DNA of 64,000 nucleotides from NCBI RefSeq assembly GCF_016728505.1, contig NZ_CP068159.1, positions 620,001 to 684,000 on the forward strand, in the 5' to 3' direction. Below are positions 35,943 to 45,296 of this stretch, piece after piece. Position 1 is the stretch's first letter; each line of letters opens with the position of its first letter. The stretch comes from Corynebacterium riegelii (GTDB taxonomy: Bacteria > Actinomycetota > Actinomycetes > Mycobacteriales > Mycobacteriaceae). The notes below the pieces were generated by a model. It did no database searches, was not told where the DNA came from, and was given only the letters and a program-made list of their open reading frames with translations. The position numbers and the translations under genes were made by a program.

Positions 35943-38455
35943 TTCGCCCGCGGCTTGCGGCCGCTACGTGCGCCGTGTTGCTCGCGTCTGTGGGTATCCA
36001 GCCCGCCGCAGCAATTCCGGTGCCTACGGATCCGGACCACCCGTCTGTCGCCTCTACCTGGGCAAATCCCTCCGTTCGCCCTAATGATGGGTTGCGGGGG
36101 GAGCTTTTGCTTATCGACGCCCCGTTGTCCACCCCAGCCGCCAACCCCGCAATGTTTCACGTGAAACTTCGTGTTACGAACCACTCGGATGGGGTGCTTG
36201 AGGGCTTAAGCGTGACGTCCCGACGCGGGCCGGCAACCGGTTCCGTGACCGACCAGCGCGTGGCAACCGTGGCGCAAGTGGGGGAGTACAGCAAGGTCGG
36301 CCAACGCGTTGACGTGCCGGGAGCGCTGCAGCCGGGCGACAGCACCGACGTGGAGTTTGACGTAGAGCTGCCCATGGATTGGGTGGGCGCCTACCCGGTC
36401 ATGCTGCAACTCACGGATGCAGACGGCACGACCCTAGATACCGAGCGCTTCCACCTGAACACGCGCGGCGCGCCTTCGGAAGAGATGGCCCCGGGCGGGC
36501 TCACAGCGCTGTATCCGATATCCGCGGCGGTGGACATCCTGCCGGGTGAAACCGGCGACGCACCGATGGACCCGCCGCTGATCTTGGCCTCTGAGCAACT
36601 GGCTAGGCAGATCGCACCGGGCGGGCGTTTGGACCAGCTTGCGGAAACCTACCTGGACGCTATCGCTGATCCCGACACCGGCGAGAACGTGTCTAATGCC
36701 GTATGCGCCGCCATCGACCCCGCGCTTATTGACACCGTGGACCGCATGAGCCGCGGCTACACCGTGTCCCACAAACGCCCGCCGGTGGTGGAGGAGCCGA
36801 AGCGACTGCGCGATTCTTGGGGCAGCGACACCAAAGCGGAACTTGGCCTACCAGGCATTGGCAGCGAGGACGCCGCCGCATGGCTGGACAAAATGCGCCA
36901 GATTTCTGCCAGCGGCTGCACCGTAGCCCTGCCGTGGGCGAACACGGACCTCAACGCGGTAGCCCAAACGGGTGATCCCTGGCTGATGCGCGAAGCCATC
37001 GAGCGCGGTCCCTTCACCCTGGAGCGCATCCTTGGCCAAACCGGTGTGCTCAACACCGTGGTTCCGGCTACCGGATACGTGGCCGACGATGTGGCGCCAG
37101 CGCTTGGCTGGGCGGACCACACTCGCTCCCGCATCCAGGAAGAAGGCTTAAGCGGCGCCTGGGAAAACGCCGTGCAAGCAGCCACGGAGGAAGTGGGCGG
37201 TAGTGCAAAGAGTGCGCTTGAGCGCCAGGAGCAGGCCGCGCCAGACTGGGCCGCAGCGCCCGAGCCGACCGTGCCGGTGCGCGTGCTCACCGCGGGGTCG
37301 GAGACTAACGGCGCCTGGCTCGCCCCCGGAGTGGCCAGCCTGGACTACAACGCTGCACTCAACGCCACGCTTGCCCAAATGGGGCAGACACCGTCCACCA
37401 TGGCGTACACCAACCCCGCGTACCGCTTTAACTACGCCAAGGACTCCAAGCTTGCCCGCGACATCAACGCCGTGGCCGCCATCCAGCTGGCCGCAAGCCA
37501 GGCCATGGTGCCCGTGCCGGAAATGCCAGAAACGCCTGAGCAGGAACCCGAGCCAAACACCAACAACGTGCTGCTCAACCCGCCCGCAAGCTGGGACGCG
37601 GATTCCGCAGCGGCGCTGCTCGGCTCCATTGCCTACCTGACCGCCGAGGGCTTCTCCCGCCCCGAGGGGCTTGCGCAGCGTGTGCTGCGTATGGACGTTG
37701 CGCCGAACCCCGAGCCTTTGCTTGTCAACGACGGCGCCACCTACTCCGACGCCGAAATCTTAAGCGCCACCCAACAGGCCCGGTTTATCAATGACTTGTC
37801 CACGCTGTTGGCCTCCGACAGCTCGATCGCGCTGACCCGCTACGGCTTCACGCTGCCGCTGCGGCGCGACATCCTCACGGCATTCGCACCCACGGGTCGG
37901 CGCTCCATCGGTGGCTACGCCGCCGCCGCTGCCGAAACCAGCGACCGCCTTACCGGATCACGCGCGGAGCTCAGCGCTCTGCGCGCCGCAGTCACGCTGA
38001 TTCCGCCGGGCAACGTGTACACAAGGACCTCGCCATCGAGCCCGCTGCTCATCGTCGCCCAAAACGGTATGCCGCTGCCGGTGGACACCACCATCGGCTA
38101 CGTTGCCGCCGACGGGGCACGCCTCAACGTTCCAGAGACGTTCCGCATCCCCGCGCGCGGCTCCGTCACCGTCACCATGACGGCAGACCTGCCGCAAGAC
38201 TCCCGCGACACCACGCTGCAGCTCTTCTTAGCCGGCAAGCAGGGCCAGGCAATCTCGCAGCCCGTGGACATCGCCGTGCGCACCCCGTCTTTGGCCTTAA
38301 GCGGCTGGGTGCTGGTCCTAGGCGCGTTCGTGCTCTTCGCCCTCTTCGCCTTGATCGGGATGGGCGCGAGGAGGCGGAGGAGGGGGTTGGCACCGCCGTC
38401 GTCGATAAGCAAAAAGCCCCCAACCACCACTAACCCGAATGGAGCAGCGACGTGA
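35939..38455 (+). CDS. DUF6049-family exported membrane-anchored protein (Rv3909-like)
   Basis: 838 residues: signal peptide (RLAAATCAVLLASVGIQPAAA), a large extracytoplasmic part, and one membrane segment near the C-terminus (WVLVLGAFVLFALFALIGMG) followed by a short basic cytoplasmic tail. It matches the uncharacterised protein always encoded before murJ/mviN in Corynebacteriales. ATGA overlap with the NUDIX gene and GTGA overlap with murJ suggest a joint role at the cell-wall lipid II step (inference). It contains two dispersed words (in GELLLIDAPL and in the tail SSISKKP) and a degenerate parS (FHVKL). Confidence 0.88.
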   Translation: MIRPRLAAATCAVLLASVGIQPAAAIPVPTDPDHPSVASTWANPSVRPNDGLRGELLLIDAPLSTPAANPAMFHVKLRVTNHSDGVLEGLSVTSRRGPATGSVTDQRVATVAQVGEYSKVGQRVDVPGALQPGDSTDVEFDVELPMDWVGAYPVMLQLTDADGTTLDTERFHLNTRGAPSEEMAPGGLTALYPISAAVDILPGETGDAPMDPPLILASEQLARQIAPGGRLDQLAETYLDAIADPDTGENVSNAVCAAIDPALIDTVDRMSRGYTVSHKRPPVVEEPKRLRDSWGSDTKAELGLPGIGSEDAAAWLDKMRQISASGCTVALPWANTDLNAVAQTGDPWLMREAIERGPFTLERILGQTGVLNTVVPATGYVADDVAPALGWADHTRSRIQEEGLSGAWENAVQAATEEVGGSAKSALERQEQAAPDWAAAPEPTVPVRVLTAGSETNGAWLAPGVASLDYNAALNATLAQMGQTPSTMAYTNPAYRFNYAKDSKLARDINAVAAIQLAASQAMVPVPEMPETPEQEPEPNTNNVLLNPPASWDADSAAALLGSIAYLTAEGFSRPEGLAQRVLRMDVAPNPEPLLVNDGATYSDAEILSATQQARFINDLSTLLASDSSIALTRYGFTLPLRRDILTAFAPTGRRSIGGYAAAAAETSDRLTGSRAELSALRAAVTLIPPGNVYTRTSPSSPLLIVAQNGMPLPVDTTIGYVAADGARLNVPETFRIPARGSVTVTMTADLPQDSRDTTLQLFLAGKQGQAISQPVDIAVRTPSLALSGWVLVLGAFVLFALFALIGMGARRRRRGLAPPSSISKKPPTTTNPNGAAT
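36104..36123 (-). repeat. Dispersed word, DUF6049 copy 1
   Basis: CTTTTGCTTATCGACGCCCC on the plus strand; in frame as LLLIDAP. Thirty bases before parS site 5. Confidence 0.72.
36153..36168. other. parS site 5 (inside DUF6049 gene)
   Basis: TGTTTCACGTGAAACT; one terminal mismatch. The parS nearest to the origin in this window, about 15 kb away. Confidence 0.82.
38397..38420 (+). repeat. Dispersed word, DUF6049 copy 2
   Basis: CGTCGTCGATAAGC then AAAAAGCCCC; encodes SSISKKP in the non-conserved C-terminal tail, 30 bases before murJ. Confidence 0.72.
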
Positions 38456-41400
38456 CAGAGAACCTGCGCAAGCGCATTGTTGCGCCGGCACCGCCCGCGC
38501 CCGTGCCTGCGCCACGCGAGCCCAAGCCGGACCCGGTGGCGGAAACCGGCGAGCCAGACCGCTCGCTTCTCACCACCAGCCCCAAGGGCGAAACCCTCGC
38601 AGGGGCAAGTGGTGGGGCAGTGGCCACCCTGGAGGCACCCGCCGCGCAAGAGGCTGAGGCGACGGAGGAGAACTCCAGCCAGTCCGTGGTGCGCGCAACC
38701 GGCTCCATGGCCGTTGCCACGCTGATCTCACGCATCACCGGATTCATCCGCACCGTGATGATCGGTGCGGCGCTCGGCCCAGCCGTCGCATCCGCGTTCA
38801 ACACCGCCAACACGCTGCCGAACATCATCACCGAAATCGTGCTCGGCTCCGTGCTCACCGCACTCGTGGTGCCAGTGCTGGTGCGTGCGGAGAAGGAAGA
38901 CCCGGACCGCGGCGAACGCTTCGTGCGCCAACTGTTCACGCTGACGCTGACCCTGATGGTGGTGGTGACCACCGTCGCCATCGTCACCGCACCCTGGCTG
39001 ACCAGGCTGTTTCTTGATGACGAAGGCAAGGTCAACGTCATCCAATCCACCTCATTCGCCTACCTGTTGCTGCCGCAGATCTTCTTCTACGGCATGTTCT
39101 CCCTGTTCATGGCAATCCTGAACACCAAGGAACACTTCAGGCCAGGCGCATGGGCACCGGTGGCGAACAACATTGTCTCCATCGCGGTGTTGGCCGCGTA
39201 TATGGCGCTGCCGGGGCGGTTGAATGCGGCCGCGCCGGCGTCGATTAGCAACCCCCATGTGCTCCTGCTTGGCTTGGGTACAACGGCCGGTGTGGTGGTG
39301 CAATGCCTGATCATGCTGCCCGCGCTGCGCAAGCTGGGGATTAACCTGCGGCCGCTGTGGGGTATTGATGACAGGCTGAAGCAATTCGGCGGCATGGCGC
39401 TGGCGATCATCACCTACGTGGCCATTAGCCAGGCCGGCTACATTGTGACCACGCGTATTGCCTCCAACGCACACGAAGCCGCGCCGTTTATCTACCAGCA
39501 GCACTGGATGCTGCTGCAGGTGCCATACGGCATCATCGGCGTGACCCTGCTGACCGCGATTATGCCGCGCCTGTCACGCAAGGCCGCAGACGGCGACGAC
39601 GAAGCCGTAGTGCGCGACCTGACCCTGGGCACCAAGCTGACGTTCATCGCGTTGATCCCCATCATCGTGTTCATGACCGCGCTGGGCCCCGACATCGGGC
39701 ACGCGCTGTTTGCCTACGGCGACTTCGACCCAGAGGCCGCGCGCACCCTAGGGCTTACCATCAGCTTCGCCGCGTTCACCCTGATCCCGTACGCGCTAGT
39801 GATGCTGCACCTGCGCGTGTTCTACGCGCGTGAAGAGGCCTGGACACCCACCTTCATCATCGCCGGCATCACCCTGACCAAGGTGCTGCTGAGCATGCTC
39901 GCGCCCCTGGTAGCCAATCGCCCGGAGCACGTGGTGGTGCTGCTTGGTGCGGCCAACGGGTTCGGGTTTGTTGCCGGTGCCGCAATCGGCGCGCTGCTGC
40001 TCAAGCGCAAGCTGGGCACCCTGGACATGCGCTCAGTGCTGCACACCTCTATCTGGGCGATGGCCTCTGCAATCATTGGCGTGGCCGGGATGTTCGGGCT
40101 GCGCTGGCTGGTGCGCGACGTTGCCGGCATAGACATGCCCAACTTCCTGGGCGAGCTGATCCACCTGCCTTCGCTTGGCTTCCTGTTTGAGGTTGGCATC
40201 CTGGGCGTGCTGTTTATCATTGCCACCGGCCTAGTCCTGGCACGCTCCGGCCTGCCAGAGGTGCAGAACCTGGGCCGCGCGCTGGCACGTATCCCGGGCA
40301 TGGGCCGCTTCATCCGCCCGGATGAGGAGCGCGCCATTGACACCGGTGAAGTGGACCCGCGCGAGATGTCCACCCAGTTCCTCGCCGCCGATACGTTCAA
40401 CGCCTCGCCGGTGCCGCCGCCGATGTCCGCCGGTGTTGTGCGCGGGCCCCGTCTGGTGCCGGGCGCGCTGGTTTCAGACGGCCGCTTCCGTCTCATCCGG
40501 GACCACGGCGCCACCGCCGGCGCCCGCTTCTGGCAGGCCCGCGAGGTGGCGACCGGCCGGCCTGTGGCGCTGACGTTTGTGGACACCACCGGCGCCTCCC
40601 CGATGGCGCCGGCCAGCCCGCGCGAGGCCGCCATTGACGCCGCAAGCGTTGCCCGCCGCACCCGCAAACTAGCCAAGCTTGGCCACCCCGCGGTGGCGGA
40701 CAACATTGAAATCCTGTCGTATCGCACCGGCGCCTTGATCGTGGCGGACTGGGTAGAGGGCACCTCTGTCAAGGCCGTGTGCGAGTCCGGCCAGACCCTG
40801 CACACTGAGGCCGTGGCCAACGCGCTTGCGCCTTTGGCCGGTGCCATGGCCGCCGCCCGCAACGTGGACGTGCCGCTTGGTCTGGACAACCGCCAGCGCC
40901 TGCGCGTGGACACCGAGGGCAAAATCCGCCTGGCGTTCCCGGCCGTGCTGCCCGGCTCTTCCGCAGTGACAGACGCCGCGAGCTTCGCCTCCGCCATGGA
41001 GCTGCTCACCGCCAACGTGAACTCCGATGCGCTTGAAGAGATCACACGCAACACGCGTGCGCTTGTAGACGCCGACGCAATTGAAACCCACGACTTCCGC
41101 GACCTCCAAGCCGCCCTGCGCAGGGAAGCGAACCTGCCGGGGACCGTGACGGAGTCTGTGTCTGAAACGGATGCGGAAGCTGCTCCGGACGCCTCGGCCG
41201 CGCTGGACTTCGCGCCGGCAGCCGAGGAACCCGAAGACGACCCGGACGCACTGCGCGGCGGCTTCGGCGCCGGCAGCTTCAGCCCGGTCGTCGTGGCGCT
41301 GCTGACCGCTATTGCGGTGGCGGCCGTCATCATGATCGCGGCCCTAACCGCCTACCTCATCGGCACGTTCAGCAGCGAAGAATCCGACGGCCCCGTCAGC

Positions 41401-41916
41401 CCGGTCGGCGCCACCACCAGCGCGCCGCACCCGACCACCACCGAGGCCTCCACACTGCCCGTGGTCATCCGCCCGCTGCTCGCCGCCGCGGTGAACCCCG
41501 ACGGCACGCCTGTGGACGGCCAAGTACACAACATCGTGGACCAGGACAACACCACCTCCTGGACCACCACCCGCGACGTTGCGGTGGTCCTTCGCGGCGG
41601 CGATGTCACCGGCCCGTTCCGCCTTGAGCACATGCTTATCGACGCCCCAACCGACACCGGCCCCTACGAAATCTACGGCCTCCCCGCCGACTTTTCTGGC
41701 GGCTCTGACGGCTCTGCTGGTTCCGGTATCACTCGCGAGCAGTGGTCGCAGTTCCCACTGCTGGCCAGCGGCACGTTGCACAAGGGCCAAAACAACATCG
41801 ACGTCGAAGCGCGCGAGGTCAGCGGCGTGGTGATCTACCTGCCGCCGCGTGAAGACGGTACTGGTGCTGGTGAGGCGACGCTGCGCAACGTCTCGCTCAT
41901 CGGCTACATGAAGTAG
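38452..41916 (+). CDS. murJ: Lipid II flippase MurJ (MviN) fused to a pseudokinase and extracytoplasmic domain
   Basis: 1154 residues. A disordered N-terminus (~75), the MurJ core of about 14 helices (residues ~75-620; e.g. AFNTANTLPNIITEIVLGSVLTALVVPVLVRAEKE), a cytoplasmic kinase-like domain (~667-895, no intact catalytic loop seen), a membrane segment (~944-970: VVVALLTAIAVAAVIMIAALTAYLIG) and a C-terminal extracytoplasmic beta-rich domain. MurJ flips lipid II for peptidoglycan assembly. In mycobacteria the pseudokinase of MviN, phosphorylated by PknB, recruits FhaA. GTG 38452 overlaps the upstream stop. A dispersed word encodes MLIDAP near residue 1061 and a variant lies at 39238. Confidence 0.92.
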   Translation: MTENLRKRIVAPAPPAPVPAPREPKPDPVAETGEPDRSLLTTSPKGETLAGASGGAVATLEAPAAQEAEATEENSSQSVVRATGSMAVATLISRITGFIRTVMIGAALGPAVASAFNTANTLPNIITEIVLGSVLTALVVPVLVRAEKEDPDRGERFVRQLFTLTLTLMVVVTTVAIVTAPWLTRLFLDDEGKVNVIQSTSFAYLLLPQIFFYGMFSLFMAILNTKEHFRPGAWAPVANNIVSIAVLAAYMALPGRLNAAAPASISNPHVLLLGLGTTAGVVVQCLIMLPALRKLGINLRPLWGIDDRLKQFGGMALAIITYVAISQAGYIVTTRIASNAHEAAPFIYQQHWMLLQVPYGIIGVTLLTAIMPRLSRKAADGDDEAVVRDLTLGTKLTFIALIPIIVFMTALGPDIGHALFAYGDFDPEAARTLGLTISFAAFTLIPYALVMLHLRVFYAREEAWTPTFIIAGITLTKVLLSMLAPLVANRPEHVVVLLGAANGFGFVAGAAIGALLLKRKLGTLDMRSVLHTSIWAMASAIIGVAGMFGLRWLVRDVAGIDMPNFLGELIHLPSLGFLFEVGILGVLFIIATGLVLARSGLPEVQNLGRALARIPGMGRFIRPDEERAIDTGEVDPREMSTQFLAADTFNASPVPPPMSAGVVRGPRLVPGALVSDGRFRLIRDHGATAGARFWQAREVATGRPVALTFVDTTGASPMAPASPREAAIDAASVARRTRKLAKLGHPAVADNIEILSYRTGALIVADWVEGTSVKAVCESGQTLHTEAVANALAPLAGAMAAARNVDVPLGLDNRQRLRVDTEGKIRLAFPAVLPGSSAVTDAASFASAMELLTANVNSDALEEITRNTRALVDADAIETHDFRDLQAALRREANLPGTVTESVSETDAEAAPDASAALDFAPAAEEPEDDPDALRGGFGAGSFSPVVVALLTAIAVAAVIMIAALTAYLIGTFSSEESDGPVSPVGATTSAPHPTTTEASTLPVVIRPLLAAAVNPDGTPVDGQVHNIVDQDNTTSWTTTRDVAVVLRGGDVTGPFRLEHMLIDAPTDTGPYEIYGLPADFSGGSDGSAGSGITREQWSQFPLLASGTLHKGQNNIDVEAREVSGVVIYLPPREDGTGAGEATLRNVSLIGYMK
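39238..39256 (+). repeat. Dispersed word, one-mismatch variant in murJ
   Basis: GGCGTCGATTAGC then AACCCCC; T replaces A in the core. In frame with ASISNP in a loop of the flippase core. Confidence 0.45.
41632..41648 (-). repeat. Dispersed word in the murJ C-terminal domain
   Basis: ATGCTTATCGACGCCCC on the plus strand, in frame as MLIDAP. Confidence 0.68.
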
Positions 41917-41959
41917 GTGCGGCGGGCTGCACGGCCCCAAACCCCGCCCCAAACCTAAA

Positions 41960-42023
41960 TGCAGCTACCTACATGCAGCTACTAAGCGATTTGGGACTTG
42001 GTAGCCGGGTCTAGGTAGCTGCA
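41960..42023. other. Nested inverted repeat upstream of sigM
   Basis: Outer arms TGCAGCTACCTA (41960-41971) and TAGGTAGCTGCA (42012-42023) are perfect 12-base complements; an inner GCTACTAA … TTGGTAGC pair adds a second stem. It lies 43 bases after murJ and about 130 before sigM; no T-run. Could be an mRNA structure, a regulator site or a small palindromic element. Confidence 0.6.
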
Positions 42024-42151
42024 AACGTGTGGGGAGGGGGCTCACGCAACCCGTGTCCACTAAAGTGTGCACGCATTTTGTAGCGCAACGGCACCGCGGC
42101 AGGGCATAGTTAAACCCGTCATGTTTTTTCGGGGGATACACAGGGGGAACT

Positions 42152-42706
42152 ATGCCGCACCGCTCCGACATCCAGCTGGCTTCTGACTACGTAAATGGCG
42201 ACGTCCGTGCGTTTCGCGTGATTGTGAAGCGCCACCACCAGCGCATGTTTTACACTGCACGCAGTTACGCGCGCGATGAGTTTGACGCCCAGGACATTGT
42301 CCAGGAGGCGCTGTTTCGCGCCAGCCGCAGTATGCACACGTACCGCGGGGAGGCGAAGATGACCACGTGGCTGCACCGCACGGTGACCAATGTGGCGTAT
42401 GACTTTTACCGTCGTACGGAAACCAGGAACGGCAACGTGGTCAGTTATGACGATGGGGAGACGATCACCCAGGACAATCACCGTTTCTTGTCGCATGATC
42501 CGACGACAACGGTGGAGTCTTTCCTGGCGTTGCGTCAGGCGGTGGCGAATCTTCCCTCCACGCATCGCAAGGCGCTTTTGCTTATAGACGTCTACGGGAT
42601 GAGCGTCGAATCCGCCGCCACCAAACTGGGTGTTCGTCCCGGTACGGTGAAGTCTCGCCGCTTCCGCGCACGCGAGCTGGTTGCTGCGGCTGTGGCTGAA
42701 GCGTAA
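42152..42706 (+). CDS. sigM: ECF RNA polymerase sigma factor SigM
   Basis: 184 residues. Region 2: [72 protein letters not shown]; region 4: [43 protein letters not shown]. In C. glutamicum SigM controls disulfide-stress genes including thioredoxin genes. Here trxB and trxA follow directly. No anti-sigma gene separates sigM from trxB, unlike mycobacteria (rsmA). ATG 42152 follows AGGGGG. A degenerate dispersed word (GCTTATAGACGTC) encodes LLLIDV in region 4. Confidence 0.9.
   Translation: MPHRSDIQLASDYVNGDVRAFRVIVKRHHQRMFYTARSYARDEFDAQDIVQEALFRASRSMHTYRGEAKMTTWLHRTVTNVAYDFYRRTETRNGNVVSYDDGETITQDNHRFLSHDPTTTVESFLALRQAVANLPSTHRKALLLIDVYGMSVESAATKLGVRPGTVKSRRFRARELVAAAVAEA
42575..42592 (-). repeat. 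Dispersed word, degenerate copy in sigM
   Basis: CTTTTGCTTATAGACGTC on the plus strand; two mismatches, in frame as LLLIDV. Confidence 0.45.
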
Positions 42707-42749
42707 CTCGCTGGGGCGTATGTGTACCGCGCCGCTACACTACGTAGCT

Positions 42750-43751
42750 ATGACGAATCCGGGATTTATTAACGTGGGCAACCTTGGTGCGAATGCGGTT
42801 GCAGACGGCGTCGATAAGCAAGATGCCCCTGTGCACGACCTGATCATTGTGGGCTCCGGCCCGGCAGGCTACACGGCGGCGATTTATGCCGCGCGTGCGG
42901 AGCTGAAACCGCTGGTCTTTGAAGGGTATGAGTACGGCGGCGAGTTGATGAACACCACCGAGGTGGAGAATTTCCCCGGCTTTGATGCGGGCGTGATGGG
43001 CCCGGATCTGATGGAGAATATGCGCGAGCAGGCTGAGAAGTTTGGTGCGGATCTGCGCAGTGAGCTGGTGACTCGGGTGGATTTCTCCGACACCGGCCTG
43101 AAGAAGGTCTACGTGGATGATGAGGTCTACCAGGCCAAGGCCGTGATTTTGGCCACGGGTGCAGCGCCGCGCCACCTGGGTGTGCCGGGTGAGGAGGAGC
43201 TGACCGGCCGCGGCGTGTCCACCTGCGCAACCTGTGACGGCTTCTTCTTCAAGGACCACCACATTGCCGTTGTTGGTGGTGGTGATTCCGCGATGGAGGA
43301 GGCCACCTTCCTGACCAAGTTCGGCTCCAAGGTCACGCTGATTCACCGCTCGGAGAACTTCCGTGCCTCCAAAATCATGCTGGAGCGCGCGCGTGAGAAC
43401 GAGAAGATTGAGTTCCTCACCAACACCGTTGTGGAATCCGTGGTTGACGGCGGCGGAAAGGTCGAGGGCCTGAACGTGGTGAACACGGTGACCGGGGAGA
43501 AGTCCGTGCTGGACGCCACGGCGCTGTTTGTGGCTATCGGGCACGATCCGCGCTCCGGGTTCCTTGAGGGCCAGGTGGCCGTGGATGAGGGCGGGTACGT
43601 CACGGTGGCGGATCCGTCCACGGCAACGAGTGTTCCGGGCGTGTTCGCGGCGGGTGACTTGGTGGACAAAACCTACCGTCAGGCAATTACTGCGGCGGGC
43701 TCCGGTTGCCGCGCGGCGCTGGACGCGCAGCATTACTTGGCCGCGCTGTAA
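42750..43751 (+). CDS. trxB: Thioredoxin-disulfide reductase
   Basis: 333-residue FAD/NADPH flavoprotein that reduces thioredoxin. FAD site [19 protein letters not shown], redox pair CATCDG (Cys-Ala-Thr-Cys), NADPH site [15 protein letters not shown], and C-terminal [26 protein letters not shown] 42750 is chosen because the upstream frame lies in sigM; TACACT (42736-42741) ends eight bases before it, suggesting a leaderless transcript. The 30-residue extension before the FAD site contains a dispersed word (GVDKQDAP), absent from typical TrxB. Confidence 0.95.
   Translation: MTNPGFINVGNLGANAVADGVDKQDAPVHDLIIVGSGPAGYTAAIYAARAELKPLVFEGYEYGGELMNTTEVENFPGFDAGVMGPDLMENMREQAEKFGADLRSELVTRVDFSDTGLKKVYVDDEVYQAKAVILATGAAPRHLGVPGEEELTGRGVSTCATCDGFFFKDHHIAVVGGGDSAMEEATFLTKFGSKVTLIHRSENFRASKIMLERARENEKIEFLTNTVVESVVDGGGKVEGLNVVNTVTGEKSVLDATALFVAIGHDPRSGFLEGQVAVDEGGYVTVADPSTATSVPGVFAAGDLVDKTYRQAITAAGSGCRAALDAQHYLAAL
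42807..42829 (+). repeat. Dispersed word in the trxB N-terminal extension
   Basis: GGCGTCGATAAGC then AAGATGCCCC; in frame as GVDKQDAP, in a non-conserved segment just before the FAD-binding domain. Confidence 0.72.
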
Positions 43752-43786
43752 CACCTTTGCCGGTCGCCCAACTAGGATGTGAGGCT

Positions 43787-44110
43787 ATGAACGCTCCAAT
43801 TGATGTCACCCAGGCCACCTTCAAATCTGAGGTGGTAGACGCCGACACCCCTGTGCTGGTGGACTTCTGGGCCGAATGGTGCGGCCCATGCAAGAAGCTC
43901 GGCCCGATTCTGGACGAAATTGCCACGGAGATGGGCGATTCGGTCAAGGTTGCCAAGGTCAATGTTGACCAGGAACGCACCCTTGGCGCGATGTTCCAGG
44001 TCATGTCCATCCCGACTGTCTTGCTGTTCAAGGGCGGCGAGAAGGTCGATGAGTTTGTCGGCGTTCGTCCGAAGAGTGAGATTGTTAAGCGCCTCCAGGC
44101 GCAGATGTAA
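43787..44110 (+). CDS. trxA: Thioredoxin
   Basis: 107 residues with the WCGPC active site (FWAEWCGPCKKLGPILDEIA) and the cis-proline loop SIPTVLLFKGGEKV. It reduces protein disulfides and is recycled by the TrxB encoded 35 bases upstream. ATG 43787 preceded by a GAGG site; cwlM begins two bases after its stop, giving a tight trxB-trxA-cwlM order as in mycobacteria (trxB2-trxC-cwlM). Confidence 0.95.
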   Translation: MNAPIDVTQATFKSEVVDADTPVLVDFWAEWCGPCKKLGPILDEIATEMGDSVKVAKVNVDQERTLGAMFQVMSIPTVLLFKGGEKVDEFVGVRPKSEIVKRLQAQM

Positions 44111-44111
44111 T

Positions 44112-45293
44112 ATGCCGGAAATTCTTCGCGTCGGTGATTCGAGCGCGCGTGTGGCTGAGGTCCGCACCGCGCTTGCTCGCATCGGCGTTCTTGAGGGCTT
44201 TGAGGGCAGTGTTGGCAGCTTTAACTCAAGGCAGTTTTCGAAGCAGGAGATGCTTTTCGACGCTGCGTTGGAGCAAGCCATCCGCGCCTTCCAACAGTCC
44301 CGCGGCATCGTTCCCTCTGGGGCTATCGATGATTTGACGCTGCGTGAGCTGCGCGAGGCGTCCTACAAGTTGGGCGCGCGTGTGCTGAGTTATCAGCCGG
44401 GCCAGCTCATGGTGGGCGATGATGTGACGCAGCTGCAGAATCAGCTGCATGAACTGGGCTTTTATCAGCATCGTGTGGATGGGCGCTTTGGCCCGGATAC
44501 GCATGAGGCTGTGGCGAACTTCCAGCTGGACACCGGTCTTGAGGATGACGGCGTCTGCGGCCCGGAGACGTTGCGTGCGCTGAGCCTTTTGGGCCGTCGG
44601 ATTACTGGCGGTTCCGCGCACAATATTCGTGAGCGTGAGCATGTGCGCCAGGCGGGTCCGCACCTGTCCGGCAAGCGTGTGGTGATTGACCCAGCGCTTG
44701 GCGGGGACGACCACGGTTCGGCGGTATCCGGGCGTTTTGGTGAGATTCATGAGGAAGAGATTCTGTGGGATCTCGCTGGCCGTATTGAGGGCCGCATGGT
44801 TGCCGCGGGGATGGAGACGATCCTGTCCCGGCCGCGTGGGGATAACCCGTCGACGAAGGCCCGTGCTGATTTGGCGAATGGGTTTGGCGCTGACGTTGTG
44901 ATTTCGCTGAAGCTGGACCGCTACGCCAACGAGAAGGCCAACGGTACCGCCACGTTTTACTTTGGTTCTGAGCAGGGCACGTCCTCCATGACCGGCGAAG
45001 TGCTCTCCGGATTCATTCAGCGCGAGATCGCTGCACGCACTGACCTGCAGAATTGCCACAACCACGCCCGCACGTGGGACATGCTGCGCATGACGCAGAT
45101 GCCTACCGTTGAGGTAGTGCTGGGGTATGTGACCAATCCTGGCGACGTTGCCGTGTTGACAGATCCGAAGCAACGCGACGCAATTGCGGAGGCGATTGTG
45201 GTTGCGGTGAAGCGTCTCTACCTGATGGAGATGGATGACCAGCCGACCGGCACGTACAACTTCTCTGACTTGCTGCGCGAGGAACGGGCGTAG
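44112..45293 (+). CDS. cwlM: CwlM-type amidase_3 protein, probable regulatory pseudoenzyme
   Basis: 393 residues, no signal peptide: two peptidoglycan-binding-like repeats (~1-80 and ~90-160), then an amidase_3 fold (~188-370). In active amidases zinc is held by His-Glu-His. Here the first His of the GHGG motif is replaced (VVIDPALGGDD, Leu196) and the SLH position reads SLK (Lys267), while Glu215/216 and the catalytic-type Glu334 remain. A cytoplasmic, inactive protein agrees with mycobacterial CwlM, which activates MurA when phosphorylated by PknB. C-terminal tail RLYLMEMDDQPTGTYNFSDLLREERA may carry regulatory sites. Confidence 0.9.
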   Translation: MPEILRVGDSSARVAEVRTALARIGVLEGFEGSVGSFNSRQFSKQEMLFDAALEQAIRAFQQSRGIVPSGAIDDLTLRELREASYKLGARVLSYQPGQLMVGDDVTQLQNQLHELGFYQHRVDGRFGPDTHEAVANFQLDTGLEDDGVCGPETLRALSLLGRRITGGSAHNIREREHVRQAGPHLSGKRVVIDPALGGDDHGSAVSGRFGEIHEEEILWDLAGRIEGRMVAAGMETILSRPRGDNPSTKARADLANGFGADVVISLKLDRYANEKANGTATFYFGSEQGTSSMTGEVLSGFIQREIAARTDLQNCHNHARTWDMLRMTQMPTVEVVLGYVTNPGDVAVLTDPKQRDAIAEAIVVAVKRLYLMEMDDQPTGTYNFSDLLREERA

Positions 45294-45296
45294 CTC

